From contig DAIDJQ010000075.1 in the NCBI GenBank assembly GCA_027451305.1, positions 1 to 6,434 on the forward strand: a DNA stretch of 6,434 nt. Direction: 5' to 3'. How positions within the stretch are numbered: position 1 is the first letter of the stretch; each line of letters begins with the position of its first letter. Origin of the DNA: Cellulomonas sp. GTDB taxonomy: Bacteria > Actinomycetota > Actinomycetes > Actinomycetales > Cellulomonadaceae. Under the pieces are notes generated by a model. That model was given only the letters and a program-made list of their open reading frames with translations. It did not search any database and was not told the DNA's origin. Made by a program: the position numbers and the translations under genes. Shown one piece after another: positions 1 through 5,140 of the stretch.

Positions 1-107
1 CGGGGGCTGGGAGACGGGGGCTGGGAGGGGAGAAGGGAGAGAAGGTGAGGGGAAGAGGGGAAAGGGCCTGGGGAGTGGGTGGCTGGAGGAAGAGGACTGA
101 CACAGCG
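1..107. repeat. G-rich polypurine tract, possible Rho-loading region on the minus strand
   Basis: By hand count, the first 100 bases hold 60 G, 24 A, 8 C and 8 T on the plus strand, quite unlike the balanced G and C of the rest of the window. There are many runs of three to five G, and a 14-base unit (CGGGGGCTGGGAGA) is repeated nearly perfectly at 1-14 and 15-28. The tract lies downstream of the minus-strand gene ending at 158, so a read-through transcript would be C- and U-rich and very poor in G. That is the kind of RNA known to load Rho factor. The G-rich strand could also fold as a quadruplex. The composition is seen directly; both functional readings are inference. Confidence 0.6.
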
Positions 108-134
108 CGGGGCTGACCCAGCTCGCAGGCGGAC

Positions 135-154
135 GGCGCGGGAGAAGGCGCGCC
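135..154 (-). terminator. GC hairpin just after the stop of the small membrane-protein gene
   Basis: GGCGCG (135-140) pairs with CGCGCC (149-154) around an 8-base loop, three bases beyond the minus-strand stop codon at 158-160. No T-run follows, so this is not a classical intrinsic terminator. With the C-rich, G-poor RNA that would follow (107 down to 1), it may form the 3' end of the transcript. A six-pair GC stem can occur by chance in such GC-rich DNA. Confidence 0.3.
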
Positions 155-157
155 GAC

Positions 158-562
158 CTACGCCGCAGTTGGTCGCTGGTCGCTGCGGACTGACCGTGCC
201 GAATCCCGCCGCTGAAGGGTCATGGCAGCGCCGGCGATGACCGCTCCGAGAACGGCGCCTGCCGCGCCGCCACGGCCGGTGTTCCGCGCGGCCGCTCCCG
301 CCGCCCGGCACTGTGCCGTCAACGCCTCGCGGTCTGCGTCGGTGAGTTCACCACCGGACACTCTGCCCGCGCCCGGGTGGAAGGTGATGGCTCGGCCGCA
401 GTAGCCGCCCGAGCTCCACACGGGTGCATGCCAGGCGGAGAGTGCGTAGCCACCAAAGACGAAGGCGGCGACGAGACCAGCGAGCGTGAACCAGTGGAGC
501 GCGAGCCGTCTGTGCTGCGCGAGCGGCGTCGTCGTCACGCCCGTCGCCGCTACTCGGGTCAC
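158..562 (-). CDS. small two-helix membrane protein of unknown function
   Basis: The product is 134 residues and I do not recognise a family. Two hydrophobic segments are visible: residues about 20-43, and residues about 98-116, the latter rich in glycine and alanine (GGAAGAVLGAVIAGAA) like a glycine-zipper helix. The basic N-terminus and the RR at 118-119 suggest both ends are cytoplasmic, with residues 44-97 outside. That loop holds the only two cysteines, C55 and C85, which could form a disulfide. Third codon positions are mostly G or C, supporting real coding. The start is GTG (560-562), with no clear Shine-Dalgarno upstream; another in-frame GTG at codon 9 is equally weak, so the start is uncertain. 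It is transcribed away from the glycosyltransferase operon. The gene is probably real; its function is unknown. Confidence 0.62.
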   Translation of the reverse strand: MTRVAATGVTTTPLAQHRRLALHWFTLAGLVAAFVFGGYALSAWHAPVWSSGGYCGRAITFHPGAGRVSGGELTDADREALTAQCRAAGAAARNTGRGGAAGAVLGAVIAGAAMTLQRRDSARSVRSDQRPTAA

Positions 563-683
563 GGCCGGGAATGCGTCGATTCCGTCGGCCAGCCGACCCC
601 TCCGCCTTTGGTGCCATCAAGGGTCTACGGAGTGTTGAGCCCCGGCTCCTCTAGCGGGCGGCCACTTCCTTCGCGATGCCGGT

Positions 684-731
684 GCGGTAGCTCAGCAGCC
701 CGAGGTCGCTCGTAGGGCAATTGGCTGCCGC
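684..731. other. extended stem-loop, candidate structured RNA or regulatory element
   Basis: GCGGTAGC (684-691) pairs with GCTGCCGC (724-731), using one U-G wobble if read as plus-strand RNA. Inside it, GCCC (698-701) pairs with GGGC (715-718), and GAG (702-704) pairs with CTC (709-711) around a GTCG tetraloop, with GTA (712-714) bulged. The result is a rod of about 15 pairs with one internal loop. It lies between two divergent genes. The pairing is seen in the sequence; expression and function are unknown, and chance pairing is a real possibility at this GC content. Confidence 0.25.
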
Positions 732-817
732 GGAATTATCCAGGGTATGGGCCCTCCGGTGAGGGAGGGGGCAGACGTCGGCCGATGAGCACGTGCGGGG
801 CGCCCGGGTAGAACTAG

Positions 818-835
818 CGTCCCCGTCTGGGGACG
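818..835. other. perfect 7-bp hairpin with tetraloop in the operon leader region
   Basis: CGTCCCC (818-824) pairs perfectly with GGGGACG (829-835) around the loop GTCT. It lies about 20 bases upstream of the candidate -10 element at 856-861. It could therefore be a protein-binding inverted repeat, or a hairpin in a longer leader if transcription starts further upstream. No T-run follows. Confidence 0.3.
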
Positions 836-852
836 GCCGTGCCAGCGCGGAC

Positions 853-861
853 TGGTAGCCT
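853..861 (+). promoter_or_regulatory. candidate extended -10 promoter for the glycosyltransferase operon
   Basis: TGGTAGCCT combines a TGN extension with TAGCCT, which fits the TANNNT pattern of actinobacterial housekeeping -10 elements. No convincing -35 hexamer is seen about 17 bases upstream, which is typical of extended -10 promoters. Transcription would begin near 867-870, leaving a leader of about 150 bases that contains the hairpin at 873-892. This is a pattern match only. Confidence 0.3.
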
Positions 862-872
862 CAGGGTTCTAC

Positions 873-892
873 GACCGGCACGCGCTCCGGTC
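873..892 (+). other. leader hairpin
   Basis: GACCGG (873-878) pairs with CCGGTC (887-892) around an 8-base loop. If the promoter at 853-861 is real, this stem would lie within the first few dozen bases of the transcript, where it could protect the 5' end or regulate expression. The pairing is seen; the role is inferred. Confidence 0.22.
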
Positions 893-1020
893 ATGAGCGC
901 AGCGTGACGAGCTCGGCGACCTGCCGCGACGTCGTCCGCCAGTCGCTAAGGATGCGGCCTCGTTCTCTCCGCGTACGGCAGCGCATCTGCTGCGGCAAGT
1001 GACGCAAGTGTGAGGGCCTC

Positions 1021-2145
1021 GTGGCCGTTCGGCTCGGTTTCCTGTCCACCTATCCGTCCACCCAGTGCGGCATCGCGACGTTCTGCGAGGCGCTCGTCAC
1101 CCACCTGCAGGCGACCGGAGCGGACGTCGGCGTGGTGCGGCTGGTCGACCACCGGCAGGCGCAGCTGCCGCCGGTGGTCCACCAGTGGGCGGCCGGGGAA
1201 GCCGGGGCCCCCACCGGTGTCGCCGACGCGCTGAACACCTACGACGTCGCGGTCATCCAGCACGAGTACGGCATCTTCCCCGGGCCCGACGGCGAGGCGC
1301 TGCTCCAGGTGCTCCCGCTGCTGACGGTGCCCGTGGTGAGCATCCTGCACACCGTGCTGACGGAGCCGAGCGCGAACCAGCGCCGGGTGCTCGAGTGGCT
1401 GGTCGAGTTCTCCACGGTGCTGGTGACCATGACGCAGACGGCCCGGGACCGGCTCATCGCCGGGTGGGGCGTGGAGCCGTCCCGCGTCGTGGTGATCCCG
1501 CACGGGGCCACGGACAACCGGTCCGCGATGCAGCACGTGCTTCCCGCGCGGCCGACGGTGCTCACCTGGGGCCTGCTGTCCGAGGGCAAAGGCATCGAAT
1601 GGGCGCTGCGTGGGCTGTCGGTCCTGCGCGAGACCACGCCGCTGCCGGCCTACCGGATCGTCGGCGAGACCCACCCGCGCGTCCTGGAACGCGACGGCGA
1701 GGCCTACCGGGAGAGCCTGGTGAGGTTGACGCACGACCTCGACCTGGACGGCTCGGTCACCTTCGACGGGCGGTACCTGTCCGGGCCGGCGCTGCGGGAG
1801 GTGGTGCGGGAGGCCGACGTCGTCCTGCTCCCCTACGACTCGCGCGACCAGGTGACGTCGGGCGTCCTGACGGAAGCCGTGGTCGCGGGCAAGCCGGTCA
1901 TCTCCACCAGCTTCCCGCACGCGGTCGAGCTGTTGTCCGGAGGCGCCGGGATCCTCGTCCCGCAGCGCGACCCGGTGGCGATCGCTGCGGCCCTGGCTGA
2001 GCTCCTGACCACTCCCGGCGCCGCAGGCAGGATGGCCGCGACGTCGCGACGGCTCGCGTCGTCCCTGCTCTGGCCGGCTGTGGCGGCCCGGTACCTCGAG
2101 CTGGGCCGGAGCCTACTCACGGCCGCCGTGCCGACGGCAGTGTGA
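1021..2145 (+). CDS. GT4-type (GT-B fold) glycosyltransferase
   Basis: A 374-residue cytoplasmic glycosyltransferase, expected to move a sugar from a nucleotide-sugar donor with retention of configuration; donor and acceptor cannot be read here. The N-terminal domain opens with FLSTYPSTQCGIATF (residues 7-21), typical of this GT4 group, and carries HEYGIFPGPDGE (81-92). The C-terminal donor domain begins after VIPHG (158-162) and has GLLSEGKGIEWA (184-195) and PYDSRDQVTSGVLTEAVVAGKP (271-292) followed by GAGILVPQRDP. In the last block E285 fits the second Glu of the GT4 EX7E signature, but the first position is Q277. The start is GTG, the only one after an in-frame stop at 1000-1002, with GAGGG four bases upstream. 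The stop overlaps the next gene's ATG by one base, so the two are very probably translationally coupled. Family call strong; substrate unknown. Confidence 0.9.
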   Translation: MAVRLGFLSTYPSTQCGIATFCEALVTHLQATGADVGVVRLVDHRQAQLPPVVHQWAAGEAGAPTGVADALNTYDVAVIQHEYGIFPGPDGEALLQVLPLLTVPVVSILHTVLTEPSANQRRVLEWLVEFSTVLVTMTQTARDRLIAGWGVEPSRVVVIPHGATDNRSAMQHVLPARPTVLTWGLLSEGKGIEWALRGLSVLRETTPLPAYRIVGETHPRVLERDGEAYRESLVRLTHDLDLDGSVTFDGRYLSGPALREVVREADVVLLPYDSRDQVTSGVLTEAVVAGKPVISTSFPHAVELLSGGAGILVPQRDPVAIAAALAELLTTPGAAGRMAATSRRLASSLLWPAVAARYLELGRSLLTAAVPTAV

Positions 2146-3161
2146 TGGCGACGGCGCCGTTCGACCACTTGCTGCGCCTGAGCACACCCCTCGGGGTGTA
2201 CGAGCACGCCCGCGGTCCCGTGCCACGCACCGAGCACGGGATGTGCGTCGACGACGTGGCACGGGCGCTCGTCGTGACGGCGCGTGAGCCCTGCCCGGGC
2301 CCCGAGGTCCGCTCTCTGGCGTGGACGGCCCTGCGCTTCCTGCGCGCGGCGCAACGGGACGACGGGGGCATGCACAACCGACGGGACGACGCCGGCACCT
2401 GGCTCGACGCGCCCTCGACGGGCGACCACTGGGGCCGCGCGCTGTGGGCGTTCGGCGTCGCGGCGTCCCAGCCGACGGACGAAGCGCTCGCCGGGGAGGC
2501 TCGACGAGGCGCGGAGATGGCGCTCCGGGCACGGTCAGTCCACCCCCGGGCCGTGGCGTACGCCGCTCTCGGTGCTGCTCACCTCCTGACGGTCGCGCCC
2601 GAGGACCTCGCCGCGTACGCCCTGCTCCTCGACGCGAGGCGAGCCCTGCTGCCGATCCGCACAGACCCGTCCTGGCCGTGGCCCTACGGCCGGCTCACCT
2701 ATGCCAGCGCCGTGGTGCCCGAGGCGATGCTCGCCATCGGTGCTGCGCTCAGCGACCGCGAGCTCCAGCGGGACGGGCTGACGCTGCTGCGGTGGCTGGT
2801 CGAGCAGCAGACCGTAGGCACGCACCTGTCCCCGGTGGCCGTTCGCGGCCGATCGGTGGGCGACGTACGCCAGCCGGAGTTCGACCAGCAGCCGATCGAG
2901 GTGTCGGCCCTGGCCGAGGCGAGCGCGGCAGCCTGGGACCTGACAGGAGATGCGGGATGGACGCGGGTGCTCGCGCGCTGCGTCGCGTGGTTCGAGGGCG
3001 ACAACGACAGCTGCGTGCCGGTGCGGGACTCGGCGACGGGCGCCGGGTACGACGGCCTCGAGCGCGGGTCGGTGAACCTCAACCAGGGTGCCGAGTCGAC
3101 CCTGGCCTGGCTCGCGACCGCCCAGGTGGCCGAGGCGCCCCGGTCGGCCACGGTCCGTTGA
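2145..3161 (+). CDS. all-alpha six-hairpin-like carbohydrate protein linked to GT4/GH130
   Basis: A 338-residue, helix-rich soluble protein without signal peptide or membrane helix. I recognise a domain often annotated only as glycosyltransferase because in other bacteria it is fused to a GT4 domain; its helical repeats resemble the (alpha/alpha)6 six-hairpin glycosidase fold. Landmarks are STPLGVYEHA (13-22), HGMCVDDVARAL (31-42), GDHWGRALWAFG (93-104), a Trp-rich SWPWPYGRLTYA (176-187), FDQQPIEVSALAEA (246-259) and NLNQGAESTLAWL (311-323). The acidic pair D36-D37 and E317 are candidate functional residues, by inference from their placement in conserved blocks. I chose ATG 2145, whose A is the last base of the upstream stop (TGATG); GTG 2142 would add one residue. 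No strong Shine-Dalgarno is seen, in keeping with translational coupling. Whether it is a catalyst or a sugar-binding partner is open. Confidence 0.75.
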   Translation: MATAPFDHLLRLSTPLGVYEHARGPVPRTEHGMCVDDVARALVVTAREPCPGPEVRSLAWTALRFLRAAQRDDGGMHNRRDDAGTWLDAPSTGDHWGRALWAFGVAASQPTDEALAGEARRGAEMALRARSVHPRAVAYAALGAAHLLTVAPEDLAAYALLLDARRALLPIRTDPSWPWPYGRLTYASAVVPEAMLAIGAALSDRELQRDGLTLLRWLVEQQTVGTHLSPVAVRGRSVGDVRQPEFDQQPIEVSALAEASAAAWDLTGDAGWTRVLARCVAWFEGDNDSCVPVRDSATGAGYDGLERGSVNLNQGAESTLAWLATAQVAEAPRSATVR

Positions 3162-3169
3162 GCGCGTCC

Positions 3170-3174
3170 GAGGA
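3170..3174 (+). promoter_or_regulatory. ribosome binding site favouring GTG 3185 for the GH130 gene
   Basis: GAGGA lies 10 bases before GTG 3185. The competing TTG at 3158 overlaps the previous stop (TTGA) but has no recognisable Shine-Dalgarno upstream. The site therefore tips the start choice to 3185, though coupling by overlap could still favour TTG 3158. Confidence 0.45.
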
Positions 3175-3184
3175 CCCGCCCTGG

Positions 3185-4696
3185 GTGCACCGCACGGACG
3201 TCGAGCTGAGGCCGGACCCCGGACGGGTGGTCACCGCGCTCTTCCTGCCCGGTCAGGAGCTGGCGGCGCCCGGCGGATCGCGTTCCGGAGGGGTCGTCGA
3301 CCGTGTTCTCGCCCTCACCGCGGAGGAGGTGGACGCGCAGCTCGCGGAGCTCGAGACGCTGTTCTCGAGCCGCCACCGCGACCTGCACGTCACGTGGGAA
3401 CGGCATTTCGAGCTCGTCCGCCACCGCGTTCCCCGCGGCGGACTGCTCTCCGCGCCCCGTCGACGCCTGCTCGGCGCCACCTTCACGCAGGAGGTCTCGA
3501 TCGAGGGCGCCGCCTTGATGAACCCCTCGATGGTGCCGCACCCCGACCAGACCGGGCTGCCGCCCGGTGCGCTCCGCTTCGTCATGAGCGTGCGGGCGGT
3601 CGGTGAAGGGCACCGGTCGAGCATCGAGCTGCGCACCGGTGTGGTGGACGTCGACGGCGCGGTCCGGGCCGACCTCCCTCCGGCGGTGGCGGTGCTGCCC
3701 ATCGAGCTGGCCACCGGGTACGCCCGGACGGCGTTCGAGCACGCCCTCGACGAGCTGGGCGGCGACCGCGCCGACTCGGACTTCGTGCTCGACGCCCTGC
3801 CGCTGCGGTTCACCCGCGCCGAGCTCGACGGCGCGCTCGGCCGACTGCGTGCCGAACGGCTGACCCGCGCGACCACCTCCCGCACCGTTGAGCGTTTCGA
3901 GGCCATCGCCGCATCGAGCTACACCGTGCGGTTCCCCCTCGACTCGGCGCTGCAAGAGCGGGTGCTCATGCCCCGGGCGGCCGCCGAGAGCCGCGGCATG
4001 GAGGACGTCCGCCTGGTGCAGCTCGACGCGGGTGACGGATCCGGCCCGCAGTTCGTGGGGACCTACACGGGTTACGACGGCCACCACGTGTGCGTGCGGC
4101 TGCTGCGGACCGAGGACCTCACCACCTTCTCGATCTCACCGACGAGCGGTCCCGGCGCCCAGGACAAGGGCCTGGCGGTGTTCCCCCGACGGATCGACGG
4201 CAGCTACGTCGCGCTCTCCCGCTCGGACCGGGAGAGCAACGGCGTGTGCCGCTCGTCCGACCTGCTGCACTGGGAGGCACCGGTCCAGGTCCAGGTGCCG
4301 CGCCGTCCGTGGGAGGTCGTCCAGCTGGGCAACTGCGGGTCGCCGATCGAGACCGAGGCGGGGTGGCTGGTGCTCACGCACGGCGTCGGGCCCATGCGGC
4401 GCTACAGCATCGGGGCCATGCTGCTGGACCTCGACGACCCGACGGTGGTGCGCGGGGTGCTGGACCGTCCGCTCCTCACCGCGTACGAGGCAGAGCGCTC
4501 GGGCTACGTGCCGAACGTCGTGTACTCCTGCGGCGCGATGCTCCACGCGCGCAGGCTGGTGCTGCCGTACGGGTGCAGCGACACCCGGACGCGGATCGCG
4601 ACCGTCGACCTGGACGCGCTGCTCGGTGAGCTCGCAGGTCCAGGGCGTGCGCGGACGGGCCCCGCTGCCGTGGAGAAGGCGTCCCGACGGACCTAG
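3185..4696 (+). CDS. GH130-family beta-mannoside phosphorylase or glycosidase, long form
   Basis: A 503-residue GH130 protein (512 if TTG 3158 is used). Known GH130 members phosphorolyse or hydrolyse beta-linked mannosides with a five-bladed propeller. Motifs in order: MNPSMVPHP (112-120), GEGHRSSIELRTG (140-152), ESRGMEDVRLV (268-278), GTYTGYDG (292-299), DKGLAVFPRRI (327-337), GNCGSPIETEAGWLVLTHG (382-400), YVPNVVYSCGAM (441-452). D274 fits the family's catalytic Asp by eye; K328 and H399 sit in blocks that contact phosphate in phosphorylases, so phosphorolysis is possible but unproven. The protein exceeds typical GH130 enzymes (about 300-400 residues) because of about 100 extra N-terminal residues and an inserted stretch (about 155-240) rich in charged helices. 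The last 20 residues look disordered. No signal peptide, so it probably acts in the cytoplasm beside its two upstream partners. Family call is strong; exact substrate is unknown. Confidence 0.88.
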   Translation: MHRTDVELRPDPGRVVTALFLPGQELAAPGGSRSGGVVDRVLALTAEEVDAQLAELETLFSSRHRDLHVTWERHFELVRHRVPRGGLLSAPRRRLLGATFTQEVSIEGAALMNPSMVPHPDQTGLPPGALRFVMSVRAVGEGHRSSIELRTGVVDVDGAVRADLPPAVAVLPIELATGYARTAFEHALDELGGDRADSDFVLDALPLRFTRAELDGALGRLRAERLTRATTSRTVERFEAIAASSYTVRFPLDSALQERVLMPRAAAESRGMEDVRLVQLDAGDGSGPQFVGTYTGYDGHHVCVRLLRTEDLTTFSISPTSGPGAQDKGLAVFPRRIDGSYVALSRSDRESNGVCRSSDLLHWEAPVQVQVPRRPWEVVQLGNCGSPIETEAGWLVLTHGVGPMRRYSIGAMLLDLDDPTVVRGVLDRPLLTAYEAERSGYVPNVVYSCGAMLHARRLVLPYGCSDTRTRIATVDLDALLGELAGPGRARTGPAAVEKASRRT

Positions 4697-4699
4697 GAT
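4694..4699 (+). promoter_or_regulatory. candidate -10 element for the LapA gene
   Basis: TAGGAT fits the actinobacterial TANNNT -10 pattern and overlaps the TAG stop of the GH130 gene. A start near 4706 would give a leader of about 60 bases before the LapA ATG. No clear -35 is present, so this is a weak pattern match; readthrough from the upstream operon is the alternative. Confidence 0.22.
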
Positions 4700-4718
4700 C
4701 GAACCAGTCCCGGGACCC

Positions 4719-4741
4719 CGGACCCCCGTCGTGAGGGTCCG
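4719..4741 (+). terminator. hairpin after the GH130 gene, possible weak terminator
   Basis: CGGACCC (4719-4725) pairs with GGGTCCG (4735-4741) around a 9-base loop, 22 bases after the GH130 stop. No T-run follows, so termination would have to rely on the stem alone or on Rho. It may separate the carbohydrate operon from the LapA gene, or act in the LapA leader if transcription starts near 4706. Confidence 0.3.
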
Positions 4742-4768
4742 CCATCCGGCACCGCGGAAGAGGGCACC

Positions 4769-5140
4769 ATGCCCACCCAGAACGCAGCCCCGGGCCCCTC
4801 GGCCTCCCTCCCGGACGATCGTCGCTCCACGTCCCGTCCCAGCCCCGCCCCGGCCGGTGCGCCCGCCGCCCGCCGGCGCAGTCGGATGGGAGCCGCGTGG
4901 GTCGGTCTCGTCGTCGGCGCGCTCGTCCTCGTGGCGCTGATCGTGTTCATGCTGCAGAACACCGCACCGGTCGAGGTCGTCTTCCTCGGCATGCGAGGGA
5001 CGGCCCCGTTGGCCCTGACGCTCCTGATCGCAGGCATCGGCGTCGGGATCGTGGCGCTCGTCGTCGGCAGCATCCGCATCGGACAGCTGCGGCACCGCCT
5101 CGGCGTCGAGGGTCGGATCCGCGAAGCCGGTCGACGGTGA
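4769..5140 (+). CDS. LapA-domain (DUF1049-like) inner-membrane protein
   Basis: A 123-residue two-helix membrane protein. Residues 1-38 are a Pro-, Ala- and Ser-rich, probably disordered cytoplasmic tail ending in a basic cluster (ARRRSR). Helix 1 spans about 41-61, followed by the family hallmark FMLQNTAPVEVVFLG (60-74); helix 2 spans about 80-102, followed by a basic amphipathic tail. In Escherichia coli the LapA protein works with LapB in control of lipopolysaccharide synthesis; actinobacteria lack lipopolysaccharide, and the role of their LapA-domain proteins is unknown to me. The ATG is preceded by GGAAGAGGG (4756-4764), a good ribosome binding site; M40 has none, so the long tail is probably real. 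The stop overlaps the next gene's GTG by four bases, indicating co-expression. Confidence 0.85.
   Translation: MPTQNAAPGPSASLPDDRRSTSRPSPAPAGAPAARRRSRMGAAWVGLVVGALVLVALIVFMLQNTAPVEVVFLGMRGTAPLALTLLIAGIGVGIVALVVGSIRIGQLRHRLGVEGRIREAGRR

Larger units (their letters stand above)
563..1020. other. gene-free divergent intergenic region with several stem-loops
   Basis: I see no convincing gene in these 458 bases, which separate two divergently transcribed genes. A locally AT-richer patch lies at about 716-750. Stem-loops occur at 684-731, 752-769, 818-835 and 873-892. A plausible -10 element is at 856-861. A 9-base near-repeat (GCAAGTGAC then GCAAGTGTG, 995-1003 and 1004-1012) ends just before the glycosyltransferase start. 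An in-frame stop at 1000-1002 shows that the glycosyltransferase cannot extend further upstream. The region probably holds promoters for both flanking genes and a long leader for the plus-strand operon. Confidence 0.6.

Noticed and set aside
348..620. Alternative minus-strand frame starting ATG-ATG near 620
   Set aside because: It overlaps the 158-562 gene out of phase, and its very Arg-rich translation has no membrane or domain pattern.
377..715. Plus-strand open frame opposite the small membrane-protein gene
   Set aside because: It is Arg/Glu/Ser-rich with no domain and no ribosome binding site, and over its first half the minus strand encodes a plausible two-helix protein.
684..735. GGTAGCTCAG, which resembles the D-arm of a tRNA
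   Set aside because: No T-arm GTTCGA-type sequence, no matching acceptor stem and no plausible anticodon arm follow at the right spacing. The surrounding bases fold into a different stem-loop.
978..993. Short hairpin GCAGC/GCTGC before the glycosyltransferase start
   Set aside because: Only five pairs, which is expected by chance in this base composition. Nothing else supports a role.
946..1920. Minus-strand open frame of 324 codons opposite the glycosyltransferase
   Set aside because: No recognisable domain, and repetitive Arg/His/Gln/Gly composition. The plus strand carries clear GT4 motifs over the same bases.
2321..3184. A long plus-strand frame that would extend the GH130 protein upstream by nearly 290 codons
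   Set aside because: It runs out of phase through the six-hairpin-like gene, is dominated by Arg, Gly and Pro as expected of a shadow frame, and lacks GH130 features before 3185.
2699..4087. Minus-strand open frame of 462 codons opposite the six-hairpin and GH130 genes
   Set aside because: Its low-complexity Arg/Gly/Val/His composition and lack of motifs fit an antisense shadow of high-GC genes whose plus-strand products are clearly conserved.
4136..5095. Minus-strand open frame of 319 codons across the GH130 end and the LapA gene
   Set aside because: It crosses two plus-strand genes and an intergenic gap, and its Asp/Arg/His-rich translation shows no domain.
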